A stretch of 64,000 nucleotides of DNA from Fomes fomentarius. Lineage: Eukaryota > Basidiomycota > Agaricomycetes > Polyporales > Polyporaceae. The translations under genes were made by a program, and so were the position numbers. How positions within the stretch are numbered: the first letter of the stretch is position 1; each line of letters opens with the position of its first letter. Below the pieces are notes generated by a model, which ran no database searches, was not told the origin of the DNA, and worked only from the letters and a program-made list of their open reading frames with translations. This document shows, one piece after another, positions 35,215-47,921 of this stretch. Where the stretch lies: NCBI GenBank assembly GCA_022606135.1, contig JABYQN010000007.1:2621707-2685706 (forward strand), in the 5' to 3' direction.

Positions 35215-36659
35215 CTAGACATATGGACCAGGATTGTTGTCAGACTCAGACGACATCCTTCTCCACTCCGAGTCACTGTTACCGATGCATGTTGTCTCTC
35301 GTCCGATTTCTATGGCTTTGCATTGTCTGGCTGGTCGGTTGAATGCCTAGGTATGCTTGCTTTGGGCGCGAGATGGTCTGTGTACTGACAAAATCTGTCT
35401 ACAGGTCGGAGACGGGCCGTGTCCTATGCGGTCTACATGGACGGCAAGTAAGTCTTCTTCCCTTCTTCTCCGAGTATCACGCACTCACATGCGGCCTATC
35501 CCCCTTCTGTAGCACGCTTGCAGTCTCAGCCTTGCAGTTTAGACTTCTGTGAATGCGCAAGACAATAGTGGTGCGATTTGATATTCTTGAGTGCGACCTG
35601 ACCTTGTGTTCTAGCTTTCTTGTCCATCATTACTGCCTGTATCACACCGTCTAGTGCTGGGTTTTATCCATCAGGGGACAGCCGAGGCCAAGGTGAGTTG
35701 TTCTACTCCTGCATGAACACAGACAGGTGTGCATACCGTCAATATAGGCTGTACTCTAGTGTGGACATGTTTGTCTGTACGCCAGTCACCAGCTGTCCTG
35801 GACAATAAAGAGGGTGAGTCTTCGAGTCGCTCTTGACACATGATATACAAGCTGATCATATTACAAGATTGCCGTTGGATTGTGTCGACGCTTGGAGACA
35901 GATGGTCTGAATAACACTGAGTGTTATGAGTGTCAGGAGGGGAGTGGGCGAGGTACCGTAGATACTATCTTTGTCTTCTGTATACGTTAGTCTGCGGCCG
36001 CCTTCGAGTACCGGACAGGGCCGATTAATCAAATACACACACCCCGCACTCACATTCAGTGCAACTCAGCATCTCAAATTCAGCTCAGCCGACACTCAGG
36101 TACCGGCCCCACCCCCGCACTTCTCAATTCACTCCGAGGTCTGCGGTCCCTATCCAGATAGTCGATAGTCTTGTTCTTCCCTGCGGTCGCGCACCTCCTG
36201 TATACGACGCTATCGGGCGCATGACGGCAGTATCAATGTCTGTAACAGGACGCTGTACTGATCAGACCTGCCAACGGTCGCGGGAATATGTTGGGTCTGC
36301 GTCCGAGGGAGTTCCTCGCCCGCGTGCATGCGACATCTATCTCCGGTCTTGTGACTCGGAGAGCGGAAAGATGCGCCTGTAGTGGGAGCTCCTCGCGAGT
36401 TTGGTTTCTGTTTTACTGCGTGTTGCGCAGGATGGTCTGGCTCACTCCCGACGTCACGTTCAGGAGTACTTCTCCCCATTTCATATTTGGCCGATTTCAA
36501 GTTAGGGCAACACGAGCTCAAAGTATGTGCGGCCGACCTTCGTTTGCGATACCGAATGTCTGCTCGCTCAGCAGAACAGAACAGGAACGGGACAGAACAA
36601 GCACCCGGCATCTCACCTCCGGTACCCTCTTTCCAGGTCGGCGAGTCTCGTGCCCGACG

Positions 36660-37225
36660 ATGCGCATGGAATCGCGCGGTCAGGACTCAGAGGAAGCATC
36701 AGATGACCCCGCGTCAGTATGACTGTATGTTTGTTTTTCCACTTCTCTGTGTTTCCATACAGTACTATAGGCACGCACTGACGTACCATCGTCCGCCCGC
36801 ATTAGTCCCAGTGACAACCGACCGCGAGGACGTGTTCTGAATGCATTATATTGCATGCACCCAGCCTTGGCTCCCATTGAAGAGACTTACACTCCATTCA
36901 GGCGTTTGTATCGTCCTCAGCACGTGTGCGAGTATTATCCGAGAACATTAGGTGCTGATCGAGGAAGCCCTCCTCCCCACACAGCGCACCCATCCTGCAC
37001 ACTTCCCTCTCCCACCAGTCGCTCGCTTCTCGACGCGCATTCGGTGATAACGACCGTCCGGTCTTCTGCATACAATCGCAATCCATTTGCTGCGAAGACA
37101 TCAGAGATCTGCACTCTGCAGCGAGGCGGGGGAGCCGCTCTAGCCAGTTCAATACGTTTCTCCGAAGTTGCGCTGTGTATTTATCCAGAAGGTGCGTGGC
37201 TCCGGCGACTGCATGCGCGATTGAA
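36660..37225 (+). pseudogene. Gene Y, unit 2, disrupted
   Basis: Exon-2 donor region reads GAGGACGTG (a base short and without GT), and two bases are missing early in exon 3 compared with unit 3. The usual stop TGA is changed to CGA. Confidence 0.3.
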
Positions 37226-38735
37226 CGGACCTTTCCCGACGCGCGTGCACGATATGGCGACAGTTCTGTACGTCGGCCAATGAACGCACAGACCCGCTGC
37301 AAGTGTTCCGGGAATATGAACATCTATGTATAGCAAGCTCGTGAATCGTGCAAGTGCGCCAACTGAACATTCCAGTCTCCAGAGACCTTGTCGATGTTTA
37401 ACAGTTAATTGATCACTTTTGAACATCAAACTGCTACAATAGGCCTGAGTGAGTGTTGGATTTCATGGTTCATGCGTGCGAGCCTCGAGATTATCGACTG
37501 TCGTAGCTTATGTCCTCATCCGTTTGCCCTCGTGCCATGACGATACTACAGGACGACCGTTTTTTATGAATCTGGCGACGCACCTTTCGATTGCTCTAAC
37601 ACTGAGAACTCAGGCTGTTTCATGCACCTTCATCGAGAGTCGAGCTTCCCTGCATTCGTCTCACACAGTCCACAGACGCTCATGCATAGGTCAGAGAACG
37701 TTAGGCTAGATTGCTGTAGGACTCAGACTGTCTCACATGCACATGATGATGTAGTACACGAGTCGCCATTCGTAAACTACGATTACATACTGATACCTCT
37801 TGGCCGCTATAAGATGGCTGGCAGTGGTGGTGAATGTATGTAAATCAAGCAAGGTTACTGCCGTCGCAGGCGGCCCTTCCGAGTCTCTGAAGCTTCACAA
37901 TGTTATTTGAAACTCAGGCTGTCCAAAATCAGACGTAGTCCGATCTAAGTACAGGTGAGTATATGTATGTACGTGCGTATGCGCAGGTAGGAGCTTACCC
38001 TCACTCGTTCTCCCATCGAATGAGGGTTGGATGTGTGACTGTAAGCGTAGTGTACGTAGGCGGTGCCGTCGAGAGACGTCGAGCGCCGAGCGCTCTCAAT
38101 TAACACACAATAATGTCTTACTGTCGAAGGTCAACTTCTCAAGTTGAATTCAACCTACGTTTAGAATCCCCACCACCCGCATCACGAACCCAAAGAATGA
38201 ACTATCACCACCCAAGCTCGGAGTTGGGGAAAGCTGTCCCTGAATAGTAGCAACTGTATGTGTGGGGCGCACCAATCTGTGACTCACCGCCATCTCAGCG
38301 AAATCGCGCAGGTTAGAGCGTACCACCAGATAGGGAAAGGCAGGAGAGGGGGAAAGAGGTATACATTACGCGCGACTGCTTCTAGTTATAACGATGCACA
38401 ACAACCTTTGGACAGATTCAATACGACAAGTATCGGAGTATGGAGTACGGGTGACGTATACTGGTACATTATGTCAATGGCTAAGGCTCCCGCCGCGCGT
38501 GTGCTCTACAAAGAGGGAGGAAGATGAGGGAAGCCCATGGACTGCCAGATTTGGACTTGGTTCGGGGTTCGGAAGCGCTCCGAGCCCGTTCGCAGGCGAT
38601 TCATATTGGAGAGAGCGAGAGCGGAAGGAAGAGATAAGTCCATTGAGTCCGCAATGCGTACTGTACACAGTACGAGGCACGAAGAAGGCACAAAGTACGG
38701 CGAGGCCGAACACAACGCGTACAGACCACCGTGAC

Positions 38736-40260
38736 CTAATCCTTCTTGAGTTCTCTCCGGAGAATGAACATGCGATCGCCATTCGGTTGTGAGGTGAGTT
38801 CTTGCACGCCGCGCATGCCCTCGAGCCCTTGTGGATTTCGGCCATTGGCGACGACGACGTAAATTTCGAGACCGTCGCCGACCTATTCCAGATTGGATAA
38901 AGAGGAAACAGTCAGTATACGGTTGTCTGAAACATCAGCCCACGCCCGAATCCGCGCTAGAACACCCGGCCGAAGCGGCCAGCGGGCGAAAAGCGCGAAG
39001 AAGGGTGGTGCGGGGATGGGGAAAGAAGAGCGGGGAGAATTACGAACCTCAATGTGGCGCTCCGTTGTGCTCGTAAATGAGTCGATGACGATTGAGAGGA
39101 CATCTGACAGAGGGAGATGCGACGGGTGTGACGTGCCGGGCGCCGCTTTCTGGTTCTTGAAGTATATCTGCAGTCGATGGACGATAACGCGCACGCGTGG
39201 CGGGTGGACGTCGGGGAAGGATCGGGTGGACACGGAAGAGAGCATAAGCGGACAATCAGCATGCGCCATTCATTGAAGGAGTGGAGTGTGCTGCTTACCT
39301 GATTGTCGAGGAATGGCTGGACGAGAGATTGCGCGGCGCCTGCTGCTCGGCATGCTTCGCGCTCATATGATCCTACGGGATCGAAGGAGTAGACTGCACC
39401 AGTGCCTGTGCGGACGAACCAATTGTGAGCACACTGCATCTCTTTGGTGTACGAGAAATGCCCGGGTTATGACATGCACACGGCGACATGCTTCTGGGTG
39501 AACCAATGAAAAGCGCTCATGGTACGCGCGTCCCTCATCTACTAGCTCTGGGCGATAGCAAAGAGATGCACCAATAGACAAAACCTCACACGTCGAATGA
39601 CGTATTCCTCGTTCATGGACACGCATAATGGGCCGGAAGGAGTGATCGTCACGCATGCGAAGTGTGTTCCGGAAGCAGTAGGAAGTGCGGGCTGCATGAA
39701 TGCTGAGAAGAGACGTCACTTACCATCTTCCTCGATGCCGCCGAGGATATTGTAGACGTAGTAAGGGAAGAATCGCTGTGCGTACAGCATTGTTTGGATG
39801 AGGCGGGCGATCGCACGGAGGGGCATGTCCTTTGCATGCGCATGGCGGTACCACTAAGCGAGCCACAGATGAGGGCATTAGTACCATGTCTTCTATACTG
39901 CGCAGACGACGACGCGTAATGAGGGAAACGAGCACGTACCTCCAACCGCTGCTTCACCTTCTTTACAAACATGTTTCCGTCCGCTGCGAAACCGTTCACA
40001 GCGAGAACGGCACGGTCGGTTCTGTGTGCGATATGTTAATGAACGACGATCGGGAGCAGGATCTGAGAAGGAAAGCGATCGACGCACAGTCGAAAGACCT
40101 TGGGGGCATAGCGGGTTTGAATACTGTAGCCCTCGCTCTGCCTAGTGTCACCCGCGATGACAGTGAAGTCCGCACCAGCGATGGCGAGGATGGTGCCGCC
40201 GTTGTCGGTGTATGGGTTGAACTGGCGCTGCTGGGGGTGGGCGAAGGAACCGTCGGGCAT
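38736..40260 (-). CDS. PRE7: Proteasome subunit beta type-6 (PRE7/PSMB1), unit 2, intact
   Basis: Non-catalytic beta-6 subunit of the 20S proteasome core, an essential protein in yeast. ATG at 40,260, TAG at 38,736; about 253 residues in six exons. Exon order by sequence: [17 protein letters not shown]...GGTILAIAG...[56 protein letters not shown]...[40 protein letters not shown]...[16 protein letters not shown]; and [15 protein letters not shown]...[10 protein letters not shown]. All junctions are GT...AG and in phase. One difference from unit 3 is Ala to Thr (SFTSTTE). The third intron is about 300 nt, much longer than the others here. In this window the gene exists only inside the 11-kb array. 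Confidence 0.93.
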
Positions 40261-40564
40261 GGTGTGGATGATGGCGGGCGTGGTGGGCGATGTGGGCGGG
40301 ACGGATCGGACGATGAGCGAGGGGAAGACGAGAGATGGGGGCAGGAGATGAGTGGGTGTATGAAGGGAGGCCGCGTCAGAGCGAGGCTGCGTCTGTTTCG
40401 CAGGTCGAGGATGGCTGGCCAGGACGATCCTCGCCCAAGTGTAAGATCGAAGAAGAAGCAGCGCCGCTGTCACTGCACGTGTGCTGGCTGCGTGTGGATG
40501 CGATGCAATCTCGGATGCCCTGATGCGAGAGAGAATCTCCCGGATCGATCATCGACCTCTGTAC

Positions 40565-40674
40565 GTCTTGGAATGGCTGTAGTGTCTTTGGGATGGTTGT
40601 ATTATCTCGGGATGGGGATGGCTGTATTGTCTTGGAATGGCTGTATTATCTCGGGATGGCTGTATTGTCTCGGA
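40565..40674. repeat. Minisatellite, unit 2 (about 5 repeats)
   Basis: Longest allele of the TCTYGGRATGGCTGTATT repeat, about 110 bp, with variants such as GGGATGGGGATGG. Confidence 0.8.
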
Positions 40675-41040
40675 GCCGTTCTACATACCTGTGGTGCATC
40701 TCTGCGTGCTTGCGTGCTTGCGTGCATATGCGACCGTCGAGGCTTCCTGCTCCCGCTCGCAGTCAGCGAGACCATGAGGTACAGACCCGTCCGATCGGTC
40801 GCAGCTGTTCAAAACGGCGAAATCGGCGTCCAAGTTCGTCGTCCTTTGTCGTGACTCGTGAAGCTGCCAGACCCGCGATGAGTTCAGATCGAACGAGTAC
40901 AAGTCAAGCGTGTATGTTTTAAAGAGACTAGTACAGATAAAATACGTAGAGACAAGAACAGATGCAGAGACAAACAGACGCAGAGACAAACGCGGTCACT
41001 GGACGACGCACGTCAGACGCGACATCACCGGCGCTTACAC

Positions 41041-41078
41041 TCGGACTCCGGACTCGGACTCGGACTCGGACTTGGCCG
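41041..41078. repeat. GGACTC microsatellite, unit 2
   Basis: About five hexamers, one of them GGACTCC with an extra base. Confidence 0.9.
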
Positions 41079-41453
41079 CACTCTTCTCTTGACCCGTCGT
41101 TCTCCTACGATACCCTTCTCTTCTACACTCGCCCACACCGCACCACCCGCCACATCATTCAACGCCAACCCGGACCATCTGCGCTTTTGGACTGTGTCAG
41201 CTATCTGTAACTTGGGCGCAGATCGAGAGCCACTAACTCACTATTACAGTCTCTGCCGCTCCGGCCTGCATGCACTCTCTGAGGTCTGTGGTGAGTCGCA
41301 TTCGGACGCCGCACTCGGACGCATCACACTCACCTATCGCGCAAAGACCGACCGACGCACACCGCTCGCTAGCGATTGCCAGCGAGCCAGCGAGTTGACA
41401 CAACTCCGATATCTAGCAAGGTAAGTCGTGTTATCCGCAAGCTCCTCAACTCC

Positions 41454-43118
41454 ATGGCGGAAAAGGAGATGACCGGCAACTCGCGTTGTGTGATCAGCCC
41501 TTGTGGCGTGCATTCCGCAGCGCCTGCAATCTCTTTCGAGCACTGTCAACGTGTCCGAGAGCCAGGAAATGGGAGTGTAGCGTGGGGCTTGACTTCCAGA
41601 CAATGGACGCCGGGACGGTCTTCAGATTCAAGAAGAATATCCGCATCCGCCCATCGCCATCTTCTACCGCAAGCAACTCGGCAACGTCAATCCCAAGAAG
41701 CCTCGCGAGTACATGATACTGACGTCGACTGCACAGACGCGCTCCGGATGACTCCTTTCACCTCGGAGTCCGGAGTCCGGAAGTCCGCCAAGCACAGGGC
41801 CGCACAGATCACCACAACGTCTGTACTCGACAGCCGAGGTACGTCCAGGACGTGGTAAGTCGTATTCTCAGATGCATGATACTCACGGAAAGATGGACGC
41901 ACACACGCACTATCATCGGGGAGCTGACGTCGACTAGAAAAGACTCTAGACGACGTCAGCATGCATCCTGGATCTCACGTGAGTTCTCAAGTTCCGAAGC
42001 TGCTGCACCGTGGGGTGAGACTGACAGTTATAGGGCGCGTCTCAGGGAAAACGGCCGCAGTCTGAGAGTACAGGTACGTTCAGGAAGGTAGGTCGCATTC
42101 TCGGATTGTCATACTGACACAGAACACAAGTCGTTCTATGCTCACCAAAGCCTCGCGATGTCGTCAGCCTGCCGTGCACCTCCATCACCTCGGACTCAAT
42201 TGCATGAATACGGATGCACTTGCACTCGCATCACAATCAGGTATGTCCGCTACTCGGCTGGATCACATCCTGAACGCATGCAGGAGGTAGGTCGCGTTCT
42301 CGGATGAGTTTACACAACGTTCCGGGCGACGGCATCGTGGCAACTTGGGGACACTTCATCGACATGAACTGGGATGCACTTGCATCGAAATCAGGTATGC
42401 CGACAACCCAGCATCGAAGCGAGATACCCTGACCATCCGTAAGCCAGTCAATAGACGTGACAGGCCGAGTTCTTGTCCCAGCTGGCAAGGTGCAGATACT
42501 CGACTTGTAACGTCTGGTGACCAGATTGTCAAGTGCTCACGAGTGGGCCGGTCATGTATCTCAGGCTGGCCGGACAGTCCCCGGACGCTCTCCGCCATGG
42601 ACTCTGCTCGCTCGCATGTGAGCATCGTCGAGCTCGTCGTCTGATGAGTCATCTCTACACTGTAGTGGTGTCCTGGCGAGCTCGAGCAGGACAGGAATAC
42701 AACTCATGCGAAATTGGTAAGCAACTCTTTGTGCTCGTGCAACGTCTGGATACACCTTGCTCGTCCACGGCTCGTGCTCTGACAGGGAGAGAACTCGTGC
42801 TCGCATAGACGACACCTGGCCGGCTGCCATCGAGCACACCCGACGTGCTGTGAGAGCTCGTGCGAGGTATTGGGCAGAGCATCATCACGACAGCGACTCC
42901 TCGTCCTCAACCGACTCCCCAAGCTCAGCTTGAACAGCGACCAGCTCCAGGAGTGGTTCGATCCTCATGTGGACACGGTGTGCGAGCGCAAGGTGCAAAG
43001 AACATGGCGCAATGGGATTGACCGCACATGGCGAATGTGTGAGAGTCGGAAGGTACGTACCTCTGTGTGACCGACTGATGTGCGCATTCAGGACTTTGGG
43101 ACTCGGAGGATGTTGTGA
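41454..43118 (+). CDS. Gene X, unit 2, candidate multi-exon gene of unknown function
   Basis: An eleven-exon model starting at CTCCATGGCG stays open for about 354 residues: 41454-41838, 41960-41978, 42034-42073, 42123-42240, 42284-42394, 42455-42489, 42534-42617, 42666-42716, 42809-42844, 42894-43052 and 43092-43118. Every junction is GT...AG and in phase, but several introns are short (39-44 nt) and some exons tiny. Protein begins MAEKEMTGNSRC, is basic and Ser/Arg-rich, and ends near LQEWFDPHVDTVCERK. Exons 4 and 5 look like relatives (GLNCMNTDALALASQSG and FIDMNWDALASKSD). No domain is recognised. With so many introns the chain could be over-fitted; transcripts would decide. Confidence 0.35.
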
Positions 43119-43255
43119 TTGAGAAGTGGATCGCGAGAGGCACGTCAGGATTGCAGAGACCGTAGCTGGACAATGAGATGGGCCTGTAGAAGGTAAAGTG
43201 AGCACACTGAACTCGGCTCGGAAGGGAAGTATATGTATAGACGTACACGAGAGGA

Positions 43256-43325
43256 TCGAGTGCGAGTGCGAGTGCGAGTGCGAGTGTGAGTGTGAGTGTG
43301 AGTGTGAGTGCGAGTGCGAGTGCGA
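43256..43325. repeat. GAGTGC/GAGTGT microsatellite, unit 2
   Basis: About eleven hexamers, same block pattern as unit 1. Confidence 0.9.
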
Positions 43326-43827
43326 TTCCAAGTGCAGGTTCTAGAAACACAGGACATTGAGCTTCCGACTCGGACATGAAGAGAGATACTCACCACGAAT
43401 GCTAGGTCTCATTGATTAACCATGCCGTGCTGAGTACATCGGACGAGAGGGGAGACAGTCGGAGTCGGAGATGGCACAGAGGGAGGGAGGGAACATGGTG
43501 GGGACAAGGGGCAAGTCTCAGGATACGGTCTCAGCAGTTCGGCCGTGGTTCATCCGACCTCCCGGTAAATGTGAAGGAGTCGATGTTGTCACGTAAAGCC
43601 AAACAAATATCGGTTGGGTTTATGAGTTGTAGTTCCAGATCTGCAATGTAAGCAAGACGGTTCGGCTATGCGCTAATTGAGAAGGTGCACCCGGCGATTG
43701 CAAATACTCAGTGTCACATTCAGGGCTCAGCCCACGTCCGGAAGCGACATACTGCCATCCACGACTTGAAAAGTAACTAAGAGGGAAACTCGTCTACAGA
43801 GTCCTCTGGGAGCTCAGTAAATAATAT

Positions 43828-44321
43828 TCAATCCGGTCGTCTCATAAACCTCCTTTGCACTCTTCGCGCCATCCCGTTTGTACCGCCCCCTCGTGCTGCT
43901 CCCGACATTCCGGTGCTGGAAGTGGTGCACCGGTGCACGAAATATCTCTCCGGGGCATGCAGCAGGCGAATGTTCATATGCGGCGCAAATCTCGGCAGCC
44001 GTCGCACGGCCAAAGAACAGGATTCCGACTTGATGCGCCACAAGAGATCGCGTAGGTGACTGACCTTGGCGTCGCTAAGGTTGTCGAACGGGACTTCCCC
44101 GGGCCAGTTGCGGAGCGCGAGTTCGAAGGGGACGACAATATTGTTGCAGAATCCCTTCACGGTGTACTGCATTGTAAGATTCGGGACGCCGGTCGCGGTG
44201 GCTGGTGAGTGTGTTGTGTGAGTGACTTGACAGCAACTTGAATATCGGGTATGAGTACTCACCGACAAGGTTGTCGAGGCCGGCCCGAACAGCCCTCGAA
44301 GAGCGGACGAGGATGTGGCAT
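43828..44321 (-). pseudogene. Gene Z, unit 2, disrupted
   Basis: Several one- or two-base deletions relative to unit 3: GATTCCGACTTG against GATTCCGGACTTG in the core (shifts the frame after LLWRIKS), AACAGCCCTCG against AACAGCGCCTCG in exon 1, and a change at the last codons. Confidence 0.45.
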
Positions 44322-46525
44322 ACTCCCGCCGCTTCCGTGGAGGCGGACTTGGAGTAGGTGGGGCGGATGGACAGCACACTGGCCCCGAACGACGCGGTGG
44401 AAGACAATGTGCAAGGGCGAGCATAGAGACAAAGTCTTTGTTGAGTGAGTTGCGACCATGGGCGCAAGATAATATTCTGAGCTGTGAGAATGAGAATTGT
44501 GGGAAGGACGACAATGGGACATGCAGCGATTATATACCGAAGATGAGGGTAGACATACCTGTTGTCGACAAGGGATACTCAAAAAAATTGTCAGTTGACG
44601 ACAACCAAGAGAATAACTCACATATCCGTCCAGGAACACTCAACGCTGTGCTAATGGCCAGATGCAGTGTGTGTTTCGCATGTCCACAACATTCTCGTTA
44701 CAATAGTTGGATATTGAAAATTACCATGGACGACATACTAGTGGAGTTTATGTCCGCACACACGACCGACAGAGTGCGTCAGGATGCAGGCAGAATAACT
44801 GGTTCTGGATGTGCAGTTTGTCAGGATCTATCGGTCACGTACTTTGTACTACTCGCTTTTGATACCAGTATGGCTTGTGCCATCTCAACACAAATGCGAG
44901 CTGTTCTCAACCCGAAGACATCAACCACAATGGTTCCGGTGCGTTAAGCATGCTCTCGACCTGACAGAACCCAGGAGCACAGGAAATAACTCTGTACATT
45001 ATTTGAATGACCTGTGCTCAACATATGTCAATAACGCATATCTGTCCCAAGATTTTTGCAGTGATAAGGATGGAAGTCGGCGCTGGGTGACAATCTCGGA
45101 GAAGTCGCGCATGCGCAGTCTAGGTCTCATACAGCACGACATCAAAGGACCGACCCAATGAATCGGACCAGTATTGCAAAGGTCCCGGCTCGAGTGTGCC
45201 TGTGAGTATAGGCTTGATCATATTTGAAACATGAGACTCTGTTTGGGCGGTCCGTGATTTGTTGTGTTCCTTGTATTTCTAGGGCAAGCCGAGTCTCGTG
45301 TCTATGGCATAATTATATGACATTCTCACTTGAAACCCACCGCAGCACACAAATTCCACTGGATCCAGTCCATTGAAGGTACACATAAGCGCACTGAGGA
45401 GATAAAATCCAGGCCGCTATGCTGCAGAGCACAGAACGCATACTGGGACACATGTGATACGCAAGTGAGTTGGCGCCGGCCGGATCGATGGACAGAAGCC
45501 AAGGACTTCTAGGCCTAGCCATGAGCGGCTGAAATATTAGCTCGATTGTCGCACTTGCATGCGGTGTCCGCTCTCGATACCGCTCCTTCGTTCACGCTTC
45601 AGAACACAAGCCCAGAAGGCGGCTGGGGACTCCTGTATCTGTTGAAGACGCCGTGTGTCGATGTGGAAACCAACATATGTATCCAGATTCCAGTCCCATT
45701 AGTCACTGAGACATGCTCGTACTTTGGGAGAAGCCGTGCAAGCCGTGTACCAGTGCATCTCCCTTTTGACTGCAGCGTCTCAACAAGTGTGTGCGTCTTT
45801 GGAGTCACAGCGCCTGACACAGGACAGTAAGGACAGGAGCTGCAACAGTGTCGGGTATGTGCAGGTGCAAATTGTCGAATCCATGTGTGCCCTCCCCGCT
45901 GGGCATCATCCTGTAAGCGAGTGACAAGGCTGCCATGACTGCGCCGGCGCGGACAATAGATGATGCTTTGCACTCCCGGATCGCCCACCACTCCCATATG
46001 AGGCATCTGACATTCTGCCGTCCGCTTCCGTCGCATGCTCCGTCACTTGCAGTATGTTGAGTGCGAAGATGGAGGCTGATATTGCTTTCTCAAGGATCCG
46101 AAGAGTTGGAGCCGGCCACCTCAGTCACCAGTGCCGTTTTTTCAGATTGACGAACATCCACTCTGAATGAATATCCTGTGCAATGAACTTCTTGCTTCTA
46201 ACCCCAGTCAATTTTTCAAGTGCGACCATGTCACAGTCCGTGCAACCAAAGTTCTCAGTCTGAAGAATAACTGGTCGGAAGGAACGTCAGCAATATTACA
46301 TGAGAGTGGGATCAGCATTAATTAGCTCGCATGCACAGACGAGCAAGCGGTGTTTTAGTCTGAGGTCGTATGCGAGGAATTAGTGTGAGACCACTCATAA
46401 GCGAGGTGTGAAGAAGCGCGGAGTCTGAGCCGGGTAGAGTGGTTGTACGAGGGTGAAACAATGGCCAAGGCAATGGAAAAATGGATGGCGTGATGACGAG
46501 GCGTGGTCCGTGCGCAGATGCAGGC

Positions 46526-46533
46526 TATATAAG
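46526..46533 (+). promoter_or_regulatory. TATA box, unit 2
   Basis: TATATAAG in the same context as 35,207; downstream ATGs and introns are kept. Confidence 0.4.
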
Positions 46534-47921
46534 CTAGACATATGGACCAGGATTGTTGTCAGACTCAGACGACATCCTTCTCCACTCCGAGTCACTGTTA
46601 CCGATGCATGTTGTCTCTCGTCCGATTTCTATGGCTTTGCATTGTCTGGCTGGTCGGTTGAATGCCTAGGTATGCTTGCTTTGGGCCGAGATGGTCTGTG
46701 TACTGACAAAATCTGTCTACAGGTCGGAGACGGGCCGTGTCCTATGCGGTCTACATGGACGGCAAGTAAGTCTTCTTCCCTTCTTCTCCGAGTATCACGC
46801 ACTCACATGCGGCCTATCCCCCTTCTGTAGCACGCTTGCAGTCTCAGCCTTGCAGTTTAGACTTCTGTGAATGCGCAAGACAATAGTGGTGCGATTTGAT
46901 ATTCTTGAGTGCGACCTGACCTTGTGTTCTAGCTTTCTTCTCCATCATTACTGCCTGTATCACACCTCTAGTGCTGGGTTTTATCCATCAGGGGACAGCC
47001 GAGGCCAAGGTGAGTTGTTCTACTCCTGCATGAACACAGACAGGTGTGCATACCGTCACTATAGGCTGTACTCTAGTGTGGACATGTTTGTCTGTACGCC
47101 AGTCACCAGCTGTCCTGGACAATAAAGAGGGTGAGTCTTCGAGTCGCTCTTGACACATGATATACAAGCTGATCATATTACAAGATTGCCGTTGGATTGT
47201 GTCGACGCTTGGAGACAGATGGTCTGAATAACACTGAGTGTTATGAGTGTCAGGAGGGGAGTGGGCGAGGTACCGTAGATACTATCTTTGTCTTCTGTAT
47301 ACGTTGGTCTGCGGCCGCCTTCGAGTACCGGACAGGGCCGATTAATCAAATTCACACACCCCGCACTCACATTCAGTGCAACTCAGCATCTCAAATTCAG
47401 CTCAGCCGACACTCAGGTACCGGCCCACCCCCGCACTTCTCAATTCACTCTGGGTCGCGGTCCCTATCCAGATAGTCGATAGTCTTGTTCTTCCCTGCGG
47501 CGCGCACTCTCTGTATACGACGCTATCGGGCGCATGACGGCGTATCAATGTCTGTAACAGGACGCTGTACTGATCAGGCCCGCCGACGGTCGCGGGAATA
47601 TGTTGGGTCTGCGTCCGAGGGAGTTCCTCGCCCGCGTGCATGCGACATCTATCTCCGGTCTTGTGACTCTGAGAGTGGAAAGGTGCGCCTGTAGTGGGAG
47701 CTCCTCGCGAGCGTCGAGTTTAGGAGTCTCTCCTCCCGAGTCACGTCGGTACATATGGTCAATTCAGGGCAACACGAGCTCAAAGTATGGTGCGGCCGAC
47801 CTTCGTTGCGATACCGAATGTCTGCTCGCTCAGCAGAACAGAACAGGAACGGGACAGAACAAGCACCCGGCATCTCACCTCCGGTACCCTCTTTCCAGGT
47901 CGGCGAGTCTCGTGCCCGACG

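Larger units (their letters stand above)
24749..36035. repeat. Tandem unit 1 (about 11.29 kb)
   Basis: First copy of the head-to-tail array. Its left end abuts unique sequence. The first matching word shared with units 2-4 is CACACACCCCGCACTC; the anchor CAGCCGACACTCAGG is at 24,806 and recurs at 36,086, 47,403 and 58,265. Contains damaged Y, PRE7, X and Z. Confidence 0.95.
36036..47352. repeat. Tandem unit 2 (about 11.32 kb)
   Basis: Second copy. Its left 2.5 kb resembles unit 1 (for example the TTGGTTTC...GTGTTGCGCAGG block), while its PRE7 region matches units 3 and 4 better. Single-base deletions are dense at about 45,160-45,960. Confidence 0.95.

Noticed and set aside
47197..47475. Open frame crossing the unit 2/3 junction
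   Set aside because: A competing spliced reading through the same bases ends at a stop before the junction; I cannot choose, and unit 1 has TAG in this frame.
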